Shown in pieces: positions 11,282-23,840 of a DNA stretch of 64,000 nucleotides. The stretch covers positions 868,001 through 932,000 of the forward strand of contig NZ_JAJAVE010000001.1 in the NCBI RefSeq assembly GCF_020532675.1, in the 5' to 3' direction. A program made the position numbers and the translations under genes. The notes beneath the pieces are model-generated. The model was given only the letters and a program-made list of their open reading frames with translations, ran no database searches and was not told the DNA's origin. Source of the stretch: Methylobacillus gramineus. GTDB taxonomy: Bacteria > Pseudomonadota > Gammaproteobacteria > Burkholderiales > Methylophilaceae. Position 1 is the first letter of the stretch. Every line of letters starts with the position of its first letter.

Positions 11282-12094
11282 ATGGCAATTACCATTAAAA
11301 CCGAAAAAGATATTGAAAAAATGCGCGTAGCTTGCAAGCTCGCGGCTGAAGTTCTGGATTTTATCACGCCGCACATCAAGCCGGGCGTGACCACTGGCAA
11401 ACTGGATGAGCTTTGCCACGACTATATGGTCAATGTACAAAAAACCATCCCAGCCCCGCTTAACTACGCGCCACATGGACACACCCCTTACCCCAAATCC
11501 ATCTGCACTTCGGTCAATCACCAGATTTGCCATGGCATTCCGGGCGAGAAAGTATTGAAGGCTGGGGATGTACTCAACATCGATATCACCGTGATCAAGG
11601 ATGGCTATTATGGTGATACCAGCCGCATGTTCCATGTTGGCGACATCTCCATACAAGCCAAGCGTCTGTCAGATATCACCTATGAATGCATGTGGCTGGG
11701 TATAGACCAAATCAAGCCTGGTGCAACCTTGGGCGATATTGGCCACGCCATCCAGACCTATGCAGAGAAAAACGGCTTTAGTGTAGTTCGTGAATTCTGC
11801 GGGCATGGCATCGGCAAGAACTTTCATGAAGACCCTCAAGTACTGCATTACGGACAGCCCGGCAAAGGGGCCACGCTTAAAGCGGGGATGATTTTCACTG
11901 TAGAACCCATGATCAACGCTGGCAAGCGCGATATCAAGCAACTGGGTGATGGATGGACCATCGTCACCAAAGATCACAGTCTGTCCGCGCAATGGGAACA
12001 CACCGTACTGGTCACAGAGCAAGGATACGAGGTGCTCACCGTATCTGCAGGCACGCCAGCCACGCCTTCTTTCATCAAACAGGCAAACGCTTAA
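11282..12094 (+). CDS. map: Type I methionine aminopeptidase
   Basis: Map removes the initiator Met from nascent proteins. Metal ligands are seen in DVLNIDITVIKDGYYGDTSR (two Asp), in GHGIGKNFHEDPQ (His) and in two Glu of FTVEPMIN and WEHTVLV. Length 270 aa fits the family. It diverges from rpsB and is followed after seven bases by glnD, a common betaproteobacterial pair. Confidence 0.97.
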   Translation: MAITIKTEKDIEKMRVACKLAAEVLDFITPHIKPGVTTGKLDELCHDYMVNVQKTIPAPLNYAPHGHTPYPKSICTSVNHQICHGIPGEKVLKAGDVLNIDITVIKDGYYGDTSRMFHVGDISIQAKRLSDITYECMWLGIDQIKPGATLGDIGHAIQTYAEKNGFSVVREFCGHGIGKNFHEDPQVLHYGQPGKGATLKAGMIFTVEPMINAGKRDIKQLGDGWTIVTKDHSLSAQWEHTVLVTEQGYEVLTVSAGTPATPSFIKQANA

Positions 12095-12101
12095 TATCAA
12101 G

Positions 12102-14684
12102 ATGAAGGCGACACCCGTTTTCAGTGAGCGCGAATCTATTGCCAAGCATTGGCGCCAGCATCTGCTGGAGCAACAGCAGACATTGCAGCGCGCTTTTGAA
12201 ACCAAGCCCAATGTGAGCCTGCTGCTGAAAAAGCAGGCTCAACTGGCAGATCGCACCTTACAAAACCTGTGGGAAGAATTTGAGTTAAAGGAGCATGCCT
12301 GCCTGATTGCGGTGGGTGGATATGGTCGTGGTGAACTGTTTCCGTATTCCGATATTGATATCCTGATTCTGCTGAACAACGATGCGAATGAGACAGTCAA
12401 TCGAAGCATAGAAGAACTGATCGGCATCTTCTGGGATATCGGGCTGGCGATAGGTCATAGTGTACGCACGCTGGATGAGTGCTTGAATGAGGCCCGTAAC
12501 GATGTCACCGTACAGACCAACTTGCTTGAAGCCAGGCATTTATCTGGCACACCGGCACTATATGATACGTTCCAGCAGCAGATATCAACCGCTATGCAGG
12601 TAGAGGCTTTTTTCGAAGCCAAAATCCTGGAGCAACAGAAACGCCACGCCCGCTTTAATGACACCACTTACAATCTTGAGCCCAACATCAAGGAAAGTCC
12701 GGGCGGCTTGCGTGACCTGCACAACATCATCTGGATTGCACGTGCGCGCAACCTGGGCAGCACCTGGAGCGACCTGGTCAAAAACCGTGTGATTTCCAAA
12801 CAGGCTGCACAACAGACACGTCGGCATGAGCGTAATCTGCAAATGCTGCGCACTCGCCTGCACTACCTGGCAAAACGCCGTGAAGACCGCCTGCTGTTTG
12901 ACTTTCAAAATGAACTGGCAAGCCAGATGGGCTATGTCACCACCAAGCGTAAACGCGCAAGTGAACAGCTCATGCACAGCTTTTACCAGAGCGCCAAGTT
13001 TGTCAGCCTGATCAACGAGATTGTGCTGCAAGGGCTACGCGAGCATATTTACCCGACGCAGCATACTGTGGTCAGCATCAATGATAGATTTGAGGCCGTG
13101 AATGACTTGCTGGAAAGCAAGAGCCCTACACTACTCTATGACGAGCCCACCGCCATTCTGGAAAGCTTCCTGTTATTGCAACAACATCCAGAACTCAAGG
13201 GCATGGGCGCAGAACTGCTGCGTGCACTTCACCGCACAAAGAGCCAGATTACCCCGAAATTCCGTCACTCACCCGAGAACAAGCGCCTCTTCCTGGAGAT
13301 ATTTAACCAGCCCGCAGGAATCACGCGCGCACTCAAACGCATGAACCGCTACGGCATTCTAGGGCGTTACATCCCGGCATTCGGCAGGGTGTCGGGGCAA
13401 ATGCAGCATGACCTGTTTCACGTCTACACGGTGGACGAACACATTCTCAACGTACTGGGTAACTTGCGTCGCTTTGCCTTGCCGCAGTATGCACATGAGT
13501 TTCCCCTGTGTAGTCGATTGTTCGGTGAATTCGCCAAACCCTGGCTGCTTTACCTGGGCGCCTTGTTCCACGATATCGCCAAGGGGAGAGGCGGCGATCA
13601 CTCCACTCTTGGTGCAGTAGATGCTCGACGATTTTGCAAGCAGCACAACCTACCTAAAGAAGACGGTGAACTTGTTTCATGGCTGGTAGAGGCGCATCTG
13701 GTAATGTCCAGCACCGCACAAAAATCAGACCTCTCTGATCATTCTGTAGTGGAAAAATTTGCCCAGGTTGTAGGCAGTGAATATCGTCTGGTAGCACTCT
13801 ACTTGCTGACAGTCGCTGATATCCGTGGCACCAGTCCCAAGGTATGGAACGCATGGAAAGCAGCCTTACTGGAGAACCTGTTTCGTGCCACACAGCGCAT
13901 ACTGCGGGGCAGTAGCAGCAATCTGAATGATGAACTGAGTGCCCGACAGCAACAAGCAACGGAAATACTCAGTCACTACGGCGTAGTTGAAAAAGATTAC
14001 CTGCCACTATGGAAGGAATTAGGCAGCGCCTATTTCTTACGTCACGACGGCCAGCAAATTGCCTGGAACACCCGCCTGCTGCTCACGCATCTAAATAGCG
14101 AGAAACCCGTAGTCCGTGCCCGCCTAAGTCCTGCGGGTGATGGCATTCAGACCATGATTTACATGCCAGACCAGGCCGATATTTTTGCCCGTATCTGCAG
14201 CTTCTTTGAGCGGCTGGGCTACAGCATTGTCGAAGCCAAGGTTTACACCGCACAGAATGGTTACGCCCTGGACAATTTCCTGGTTCTAGATCAAACAGAT
14301 AAAAAGATAAGTTATCGTGACTTATTAAATTATATCGAATATGAGTTAACGCAGAAGCTCATTAGCAAGGAACCGCCAGATCCACCCCTGCAAGGTCGCC
14401 TCAGCCGCCAGGTCAAGCATATGCCCATCAAGCCGGAACTGGCGCTCACACCCGAGCCCACCGGCAATAACACTCTTTTGGATATTGCCACCAATGATAG
14501 ACCTGGGCTGCTTTCAAGGATTGCGCACACCTTATTGCAACAACATATCCGCTTGCATACCGCCAAGATCAACACCTTAGGCAATCGCGCCGAAGATACC
14601 TTCCTCATCTCGGCACAGTCTGGTCAACGCCTCAATAAGGAAACCCTGCAACATATAGAAAACAGTCTGCGAGAACAGCTTTAA
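12102..14684 (+). CDS. glnD: Bifunctional uridylyltransferase/uridylyl-removing enzyme GlnD
   Basis: GlnD senses glutamine and adds UMP to, or removes it from, PII proteins. I start it at the ATG at 12102 (MKATPVFSERESI), seven bases after map; the open frame reaches further back but only inside map. The nucleotidyltransferase motif GGYGRGELFPYSDIDIL is near residue 72. The HD-domain block YLGALFHDIAKGRGGDHS is near residue 485. Two ACT domains occupy roughly residues 690-860. The size of 860 aa is standard. It is relevant to the sigma-54 theme of the window only indirectly, through nitrogen signalling. Confidence 0.96.
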   Translation: MKATPVFSERESIAKHWRQHLLEQQQTLQRAFETKPNVSLLLKKQAQLADRTLQNLWEEFELKEHACLIAVGGYGRGELFPYSDIDILILLNNDANETVNRSIEELIGIFWDIGLAIGHSVRTLDECLNEARNDVTVQTNLLEARHLSGTPALYDTFQQQISTAMQVEAFFEAKILEQQKRHARFNDTTYNLEPNIKESPGGLRDLHNIIWIARARNLGSTWSDLVKNRVISKQAAQQTRRHERNLQMLRTRLHYLAKRREDRLLFDFQNELASQMGYVTTKRKRASEQLMHSFYQSAKFVSLINEIVLQGLREHIYPTQHTVVSINDRFEAVNDLLESKSPTLLYDEPTAILESFLLLQQHPELKGMGAELLRALHRTKSQITPKFRHSPENKRLFLEIFNQPAGITRALKRMNRYGILGRYIPAFGRVSGQMQHDLFHVYTVDEHILNVLGNLRRFALPQYAHEFPLCSRLFGEFAKPWLLYLGALFHDIAKGRGGDHSTLGAVDARRFCKQHNLPKEDGELVSWLVEAHLVMSSTAQKSDLSDHSVVEKFAQVVGSEYRLVALYLLTVADIRGTSPKVWNAWKAALLENLFRATQRILRGSSSNLNDELSARQQQATEILSHYGVVEKDYLPLWKELGSAYFLRHDGQQIAWNTRLLLTHLNSEKPVVRARLSPAGDGIQTMIYMPDQADIFARICSFFERLGYSIVEAKVYTAQNGYALDNFLVLDQTDKKISYRDLLNYIEYELTQKLISKEPPDPPLQGRLSRQVKHMPIKPELALTPEPTGNNTLLDIATNDRPGLLSRIAHTLLQQHIRLHTAKINTLGNRAEDTFLISAQSGQRLNKETLQHIENSLREQL

Positions 14685-14730
14685 TCTAGCTTGATTAATA
14701 TAAAGCACTGCACTCAAAACAAGTGAGCAA

Positions 14731-14770
14731 CAATAAAAAAGCCTCGTCACGTGACGAGGCTTTTTTATTG
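14731..14770. terminator. Bidirectional intrinsic terminator (perfect 40-bp palindrome)
   Basis: Two perfectly complementary 20-base arms meet at CAC|GTG, with A-run and T-run flanks. It lies between the convergent glnD and cupin genes and serves both strands. Confidence 0.92.
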
Positions 14771-14798
14771 CAATGCGGCTAAGCGCATTGCGCAGGAA

Positions 14799-15074
14799 TT
14801 AACCGTGCTTGTAGTGCTTGCGCAGTGGCTTGACCACTTCCCAGTTAGTGTCCAGACCAGCTGGGAACACTACCAAGTCACCAGGAACGATACGAACTGG
14901 CTCGCCACCCTTAGGGGTCACAATGATTTCACCTTCAAGTACGTATGCAGTTTCCTTGATACCGAAATCCAGTGGGAACTTAGATACTTCCTTTTCCCAG
15001 ATGGACCAGCTAGAAACACCTAGTTGCTTCAGTTTTTCTTCACTTGGGTTATGTTCAACAGTAATTTGGCTCAT
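14799..15074 (-). CDS. Small cupin-domain protein
   Basis: This 91-residue protein is a single cupin fold of the (S)-ureidoglycine aminohydrolase-like type (cupin_3). The segments YVLEGEIIVTPKGGEPVRI and GDLVVFPAGLDTNWEV are the two cupin motifs. The usual metal-binding His residues of motif 1 are absent, so metal binding is doubtful. AAGGACG precedes the ATG. Such proteins are common and mostly uncharacterised; no pathway can be assigned. Confidence 0.8.
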   Translation of the reverse strand: MSQITVEHNPSEEKLKQLGVSSWSIWEKEVSKFPLDFGIKETAYVLEGEIIVTPKGGEPVRIVPGDLVVFPAGLDTNWEVVKPLRKHYKHG

Positions 15075-15337
15075 TTAAACGTCCTTGATATATGGATAAT
15101 AAAGCTTGAAAAAACAAACAGCCTGTATTCCGGCATAACGCGATTCTAGCACGGCCCCCTGCTCTGGCATACCAGCACGGCAAGACTGTGATTATCGATG
15201 CAGCCAAACCATTTACTGCTTACATGGCAACAGAAAAGCGTAAAATTCAACACCTAACTCACCGCACATCAATCACTTAGCGCTGGCATATTTTCTGCCT
15301 ATTCCTATGCACTTAAATGATTATCAAAGGAATATAC

Positions 15338-15991
15338 ATGACCACACTCTACGTTTCACCTGGCGCCTGCTCGCTTGGTGCCATCGTCACACTCAAGGCG
15401 CTGGGCATTCCCCATCAACTGGTACGTGTGGCATTACGTCAGCCCGGCTCACTAATCTACGAAATCAATCCATTAGGCCGTGTACCAACGCTACAGCTAG
15501 ACAATGGCGACATCATTACCGAGAACGCCGCTATCCTGCCTTTTCTCGGCGATCTAAAACCTGAAGCCAAGCTGTTTGCGCCGATCGGCAGCCTGCAACG
15601 AGCGCGCATACAGGAGTGGATAGGTTTTGCAAATTCTGATCTTCATCCGGCTTTCAGGCCCGTAACGCGACCAGAATTGTTCGTCGATCAACCCGAAGCA
15701 CAACAGCAGGTACGCAAGAAAGGCCTAGAGCGCCTGCATACCTTGCTGGGACATGTCGAGCGGCGTTTGCCCGTCGGGCAGTGGCTAGTAGGTGAGAATT
15801 TCACCATCGCTGATGCCTATATTGGAGTATTTCTCGGCTGGCTACCGCGTGCCGATATTGATGCCGAGTCCAAGTATCCGGCCATCCATGCCTACCAAAA
15901 GCGTTATATCTCCCACCCTGCCGTACAGGCCGCGCTCGCTGCCGAGACCCAGTTGCGAAATAACGATAGCGCACAAAAGCTGTCCGCTTAA
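15338..15991 (+). CDS. Beta-class glutathione S-transferase
   Basis: This is a cytosolic GST of 217 aa. The start MTTLYVSPGACSLGA has the Cys typical of bacterial beta-class GSTs (residue 10) and follows an AAAGGA ribosome site; the frame extends seven codons further without one. The N-terminal thioredoxin-like domain includes NPLGRVPTLQLDNG and ITENAAILPFL. The all-helical C-terminal domain includes the N-capping stretch FTIADAYIGVFLGW. Its stop abuts the start of the next hydrolase gene (TAAATG), so the two are co-transcribed. Confidence 0.9.
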   Translation: MTTLYVSPGACSLGAIVTLKALGIPHQLVRVALRQPGSLIYEINPLGRVPTLQLDNGDIITENAAILPFLGDLKPEAKLFAPIGSLQRARIQEWIGFANSDLHPAFRPVTRPELFVDQPEAQQQVRKKGLERLHTLLGHVERRLPVGQWLVGENFTIADAYIGVFLGWLPRADIDAESKYPAIHAYQKRYISHPAVQAALAAETQLRNNDSAQKLSA

Positions 15992-16735
15992 ATGAATCGC
16001 TCTCCCATTAGTATTTCAATCCTGGCTGGATTGCTGGTCGTCAGCAGCGCTCATGCAGAACAAAGCTTCAAGCTCGTCACACCCAGGGGTTTGAACATCG
16101 AGGTGCTCGAGGACAAGCCCGTAGGTGCAGGCCCTTATCCAGTGGTGATACTCGCGTCGGGTTCAAGTTATGATGCACGCCAACCCCTGCAAGAACAACT
16201 TGCAAGACAGCTGCTGAGCGAAGGCTTTGCTACGCTGCGCTTCAACTGGGCTTATCAGGTGCAGCATAGCGCCCAGGGTAAACCTTCAGATGACAGACTG
16301 AATGAAATCGAGGATATGCAGACCGTTCTGGCCTACGCCCGTAAGCAAGCCTGGGTCGATAGCAAGCAGATCGTCGCTGCAGGCAAGTCATTAGGCTCCA
16401 TCATCAGCTGGCGCGTATTTTCTGCCGACCCTGATATCAAGGCCGCCATCCTGCTGACGCCGGTATGCCGGACACCGCCGGGCATCGATGTGCAATACGT
16501 TAATGCGCCACAAGAAACGCGGCCCAGCCTGTGGTTACTTGGTGACCGTGACCCGGTCTGCGCCACTAACACGTTGTACAGCTACCTTGGACGGCAAGCT
16601 AACCAAGCGCGTATCAGTGTGGTCGATGGCAACCATATTCTTGCATTGGAGGAAAAGCAACCTGCCGCCAGTTCCACCCTGGAGCTGGCAGCACGCATTA
16701 CCAGCCGCTTTGTTGCCACGGTGACTGGCAAATAG
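15992..16735 (+). CDS. Secreted/periplasmic alpha/beta hydrolase (KANL3/Tex30-like)
   Basis: A signal peptide (MNRSPISISILAGLLVVSSAHA) precedes an alpha/beta-hydrolase fold. The nucleophile elbow reads AAGKSLGSIISW near residue 131 (GxSxG), a candidate acid lies in LLGDRDPVC, and a candidate His in DGNHILALE. The fold resembles the dienelactone-hydrolase/KANL3-Tex30 group. The substrate is unknown. It starts immediately after the GST stop. Confidence 0.78.
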   Translation: MNRSPISISILAGLLVVSSAHAEQSFKLVTPRGLNIEVLEDKPVGAGPYPVVILASGSSYDARQPLQEQLARQLLSEGFATLRFNWAYQVQHSAQGKPSDDRLNEIEDMQTVLAYARKQAWVDSKQIVAAGKSLGSIISWRVFSADPDIKAAILLTPVCRTPPGIDVQYVNAPQETRPSLWLLGDRDPVCATNTLYSYLGRQANQARISVVDGNHILALEEKQPAASSTLELAARITSRFVATVTGK

Positions 16736-16742
16736 AAACTAC

Positions 16743-16807
16743 CGCACCCAGGCTTATCAATTTAGACTCTGCAATCTGAGCTCATCCCATTGAAATTCCT
16801 GGGTGCG
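16743..16807. repeat. Inverted repeat with 10-base arms between convergent hydrolase genes
   Basis: CGCACCCAGG at 16743-16752 pairs with CCTGGGTGCG at 16798-16807 across a 45-base loop. It could act as a weak terminator for both converging genes, but it has no T-run. Confidence 0.5.
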
Positions 16808-16819
16808 TTACTCTGAGGG

Positions 16820-18060
16820 CTATGGTATGCAGATGGGCGCTATAACCTCCCCTGCCAAGGCCTTACGTACGAAAGGTAGTGAATGCTGCAGGGACTGGTT
16901 GACTGCCCCACTATGATCTTTTTCCTCATAGACATGGATTTCCACGGTGCTGCCAGCCGCGCAGGCATCTTGTGCCAGCAGCTTGCCTGGCGCCAGTAGA
17001 GCATCCTTTTCGCCCACCCCGATAAACAAGGGGATTTTGAGCTTCACCGTGGGGAAAGTACGCTGTACGTCATCACCATAGCGTTGAGTAGCCTTGGCCA
17101 GCACCTCCTCGTAACCGGGCTTATAAGTATTGGCGCGTGTCAGTCCAACACCTGCCACATCAGCAGAAAGTTCGGCGAGGCAACTGGTACGCGCCTGTTC
17201 AAGCAATGGCAAGGCTCGCTCAGTGTATATCCTGGCCGGGTCTAGGCTGGGATCCAGCGCCTGAGCCGCCAGTACGTGGTAGAAATTATAGGCAATGGTC
17301 GGATCCGCGATGTTATCGCGTTCAGGATTGGGAGCACGAGGAGGCTGGTTGGGAGAGGTATAGACGATACCCGTACCGACAATGGCACGTACTTTCAGGT
17401 CAGGCGCATATTGCGGCGCATATCCCCCCGCTGCAACCACGGCAGAGCCACCTTGGGATTGACCCACCAACACCACCTGATTGTTGAGCCCCTTAAAGTG
17501 TCCCAATGCTGCACGCGTGATATCCAGCATAGTGTATGCATTGGAGCAATTGTTGAATTGCGGGTTGAAGCCCGGCACGCCTATGCCCTGGTAATCCGAT
17601 GCCGCCACGGCAAACCCTTTCTGCAGCCAGTTATTGAGGTAACGCACATCACGATAAGAGCGTGCATGCCAGGAGTGGGCGCAGATATCAGCCCCGCCAA
17701 AAGTGCCATGCCCCCAGGACACCACCGGCCAGCCGCCCTTGGGAGCTTGCCCTTTGGGGATAAATACAGCACCGGAACCACGATGGGTGCCTTGCCTTCC
17801 ACACCATCAGTAGATGAAAACAACACACGATATTGCTGTTGCGCATGCGCCAACCCCAGCGTTGCTTCCAGCGGCTCGCTACGTAGCCATTTGCCTGGCT
17901 GACTGGGAATCTCTTGCTTCCAGTGATAGAAGTCTAACACCCGGCCATCACCTTGTAATGGATCAGGCGCTGGCACGCCTGTGGCCTGTAAATCAGTGCT
18001 CGCCCATAGCGCCAGCAGGGCCGTGCAGCTGTCCAAGGTCCTGGTTTTGTAAATCTGTAT
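16820..18060 (-). pseudogene. Alpha/beta hydrolase (secreted lipase/tannase-like), frameshifted
   Basis: Two overlapping frames encode halves of one hydrolase. The upstream half (18036-17770) gives a normal N-terminal region through VLFSSTDGVEGKAPIVV, then runs out of homology. The other frame continues SGAVFIPKGQAPKGGWPVV and SWGHGTFGGADICAHSW, through the nucleophile elbow VGQSQGGSAV, to the stop at 16820. Restoring one T at about 17775-17777 (GTGGTTCC to GTGGTTTCC on the coding strand) joins them. In addition, the codon at the expected start (18060-18058), seven bases after AGGAG, is ATA instead of ATG; a TTG at 18036 is the next possible start. A sequencing error could explain the first defect, but less easily both. 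Confidence 0.82.
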
Positions 18061-18233
18061 TTTGCTTCTCCTGTTTAATGACGGTTAACGACCCTAGGCC
18101 GTCCCGGCAGGCTAATCAGCAAAAGCTGTTCCACCCCGCATGAATAAGCGGGCAATTCTTATGCAGCCCCTGTGCTGCTGCCATCTGGGTTGATGCTGAG
18201 CCTGACACATCGAACCTGAATACAGGCCAGCAT

Positions 18234-18280
18234 TGTGGCTGTGGCAACAAAAGCACAATATTTCTGCTGCATATGCAGCA
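18234..18280. promoter_or_regulatory. Paired palindromic upstream sites (candidate sigma-54 activator enhancers)
   Basis: TGTGGCTGTGGCAACA (18234-18249) and the perfect palindrome TGCTGCATATGCAGCA (18265-18280) fit TGYT-N8-ARCA, the first with one mismatch. They lie about 110-155 bases upstream of the sigma-54 promoter at 18390, the usual enhancer distance. The same paired motif recurs before seven other sigma-54 promoters in this window. The rest of the 18061-18457 gap shows nothing else. Confidence 0.6.
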
Positions 18281-18389
18281 AATTTTAATCATCAAAACCT
18301 GGGCAAGTATTTGTGCCAAAATTATTTTTTACCTTAACTAACAATCACTTAATTTGGATTTTATTATCCCGTGTTTTCCTGGCAGTCCA

Positions 18390-18405
18390 TGGCATGGTAC
18401 TTGCC
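18390..18405 (+). promoter_or_regulatory. Sigma-54 promoter of TonB-dependent receptor gene
   Basis: TGGCATGGTACTTGCC has GG at 18391-18392 and GC at 18403-18404, exactly ten bases apart, the sigma-54 -24/-12 signature. The predicted start of transcription is about 40 bases before the gene. Confidence 0.78.
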
Positions 18406-18457
18406 ATTTTCCATGCGGCATTAATGCCAGCTCATCCATCAGCATGGGAATTACACA

Positions 18458-20722
18458 ATGCAATTAAACTTAAAAAGACTAACCTTAAATACCAGCGTGG
18501 CACTCGCTCTCAGCGGCTGCCTGACCCCGGTACTGGCTGCTGAGGAGACAGTCACTACCGATAACGCGGAACGCGACGGCAAAGCAGAGCGAAATAGCCA
18601 AGCTGAACGTGACAGCAAGGCATCGCTGTTGCAGTCCGTGGTAGTCACCGCGCAGAAGCGCGAAGAATCAATTCAGGAAGTCCCCATCACCGTCAACGCC
18701 ATTGACGGCCAAACATTGCTTGATGCCAATGCTGGCCTGACAGCAGGTGAGATTACCCGTTTTATCCCGAATGCCTCGGCCGCCACTCTGGATAATCACG
18801 GTTTCCCGCGCTGGTTCCTGCGTGGCATAGGTACAGGCCAGCCCAGCCTGGATAACGTCAGCCCCATAGGCTACTACGTCGATGAAGTCTATCTCGGCCC
18901 CATTATCATGAGCGGTGGTCCCTTGTTTGATGTGGCCCGAGTAGAAGTGCTGCCTGGTCCACAGGGTACGCTCTGGGGCAAAAACAGCCCTGGAGGCGCC
19001 ATCAGCGTGGTCAGCCGTAGGCCTGAGTTCAATAACAGCGGTTGGGTAAAAGCCACCGTAGGCAGTTTTAACCAGCAGCTGGTACAAGGTGCCATCAATG
19101 CGCAATTGGTTGAAGACAAGCTGGCCACACGCATTTCCTTCAGTCAGGAAAACCGTGACCAATGGACTAAGAACATTACCAAGGGCAGGCGTGGCGAACT
19201 GGAAGACCAATCCATACGCTGGCAACTGCTAGGCCAATTGACTGATAACCTCGAAGCCTTGCTCAGTGTGCACTATCGCAAATACACCCAAGATGAGCAG
19301 ACCTCTTATATTTTCTACAATCGTCCCGGCACAGGGGGATTACAGTTCCCCTCTCGCGGTTATACATTCAATGGCCCATCAGAAAATAAACACGAACAAA
19401 GCGGTGCTGTATTGACATTGAACTGGGATATTGCGGGATATGCCCTTACCTCCATGACCGGCTTTGAACAGGTACAGACGTTTGCTCAATCGGATGGGGA
19501 TAACGGTGTGACTCTGGATAACCGTAGCGTCGCCAAACAAGGTGCGAGACAGTTTTCACAAGAGTTGCGCCTGGCTTCGCCTAGAGAGGACAAATTCAAC
19601 TGGATCACTGGCTTGCACTATTACAAGTCGCATTTAAATTCCGAATCCATAGCCAACAATTTCAACGGCACCAGCGCCAATCCGCCAGGATATTACAACA
19701 CCACATGGTCGGGAGAGACAGATAGCCTGGGTATCTTTGCCAGCGCCACCTATAACTTCACTGATCGCTTTGTCTTAACTGGTGGCGTACGGTGGAATAA
19801 AGAAAGCAAGGATATAGACCTCCACCGCTTCTATGGCAGCTTGCGTTCTTATGGCAGTGGTCACTGGTGGAATCCATCAGCCGCACCTGGCCCGTTTGAA
19901 GATAAGGTGAATTACGATAATGACCGTACCTGGCGTGAAGTCACTTGGGATGTCACCCCTGAATATAAATTCAATGACAATCTGCGCGGCTACCTGCGTA
20001 TTGCCAAGGGCTTCCGCGGGGGTGGCTACATTACAACACCTACGTCAAGCAATGACACCGGATCTTTCGATCCTGAATTTATCTTGTCTTATGAGGCAGG
20101 CCTGAAATCGGAATGGCTCGATGGCCGACTGCTAGTGAATGGCGCAGTGTTCTACTATGACTATGATGATTTTCAGACCAATCTCTACCAGTGGAATGTA
20201 CAGCAAAATGCCGCCATTTCCCGTATGCAAAATGCGGGTGATGCCAGCGTCAAAGGCGCTGAGTTTAGTGTACAAGCGGTTCCAGTAGATAACCTGAAAT
20301 TACATTTCTCACTGGGCTTGCTCAGCACCGAATATAAAGACTATTTCGATGCTCAGGCGGGTGACCTCTCGGGCAGGTCGTTTGCACGGGCGCCAAGCAT
20401 CAGTGCCGTGCTGGGTGGAAGTTACAAAATTGCATTACCCAAGGGCTCATTGGTACTGGGAGGGGATATCAACACTCGCAGCAATTTCCACTTCTCTACC
20501 CCTCAAGCCTATAACCCCCTGCAACAGCATGCGGGTTACACCCTGGTCAACCTGCGCGCCAGCTATATCTTCCCAGATGAGCGCATCAAGCTGACCGCCT
20601 TTGTCGATAATGCTACTGACAAGGATTACTGGCAGGCTACCCAAAATGGTGCCAACAACACGGTGGGTCGTGCCATGGCCGCACCGCGGACGATAGGTGC
20701 CTCACTGCAGTACGATTGGTAA
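18458..20722 (+). CDS. TonB-dependent outer-membrane receptor
   Basis: This outer-membrane gated channel of 754 aa has a signal peptide ending near VLAAEE. A charged linker with three six-residue repeats follows (AERDGK, AERNSQ, AERDSK, residues 37-54). The TonB box (VVVTAQKR, residues 61-68) precedes the plug domain with GPQGTLWGKNSPGG. A 22-strand barrel ends in an aromatic residue (LQYDW). It is paralogous to the receptor at 30868. The sigma-54 promoter and paired upstream sites shared with the sulfur genes suggest uptake of an organosulfur compound rather than iron. No siderophore genes are nearby. Confidence 0.92.
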   Translation: MQLNLKRLTLNTSVALALSGCLTPVLAAEETVTTDNAERDGKAERNSQAERDSKASLLQSVVVTAQKREESIQEVPITVNAIDGQTLLDANAGLTAGEITRFIPNASAATLDNHGFPRWFLRGIGTGQPSLDNVSPIGYYVDEVYLGPIIMSGGPLFDVARVEVLPGPQGTLWGKNSPGGAISVVSRRPEFNNSGWVKATVGSFNQQLVQGAINAQLVEDKLATRISFSQENRDQWTKNITKGRRGELEDQSIRWQLLGQLTDNLEALLSVHYRKYTQDEQTSYIFYNRPGTGGLQFPSRGYTFNGPSENKHEQSGAVLTLNWDIAGYALTSMTGFEQVQTFAQSDGDNGVTLDNRSVAKQGARQFSQELRLASPREDKFNWITGLHYYKSHLNSESIANNFNGTSANPPGYYNTTWSGETDSLGIFASATYNFTDRFVLTGGVRWNKESKDIDLHRFYGSLRSYGSGHWWNPSAAPGPFEDKVNYDNDRTWREVTWDVTPEYKFNDNLRGYLRIAKGFRGGGYITTPTSSNDTGSFDPEFILSYEAGLKSEWLDGRLLVNGAVFYYDYDDFQTNLYQWNVQQNAAISRMQNAGDASVKGAEFSVQAVPVDNLKLHFSLGLLSTEYKDYFDAQAGDLSGRSFARAPSISAVLGGSYKIALPKGSLVLGGDINTRSNFHFSTPQAYNPLQQHAGYTLVNLRASYIFPDERIKLTAFVDNATDKDYWQATQNGANNTVGRAMAAPRTIGASLQYDW

Positions 20723-20748
20723 GCTAACGATCAGTTATCAATAAAACC

Positions 20749-20777
20749 AAGGGGGCTTTTGCCCCCTTTTTTTATTT
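20749..20777 (+). terminator. Intrinsic terminator after TonB-dependent receptor
   Basis: AAGGGGGC and GCCCCCTT pair around TTTT and are followed by a T-rich run (TTTTTTTATTT). It ends the single-gene receptor unit. Confidence 0.9.
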
Positions 20778-20853
20778 AGCAGTGGGCTCTACCTCTGGTT
20801 TTAAATAGTCAAAGTCCCGCATTAACAGGCCGCCTGTCAGTTTCTTTATTTAG

Positions 20854-23683
<2,830 letters not shown>

Positions 23684-23840
23684 GAGGAAACGATCTTGGT
23701 AACAAGGCTAAAGAAACATTCTACTGGGGCTGTGCAGTAATTTCAGCCACGTTATGACTACGGGAATGGCAGATATCATGTCAAAACTCCTTGCCTGGAC
23801 AAGACCAGACAGGGAGCTTGAGGCGATAACTAATGACTAA

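Noticed and set aside
18458-20722. Siderophore receptor
   Set aside because: No iron-uptake genes or Fur-like site nearby, while the sigma-54 promoter and palindromes match the sulfur units.
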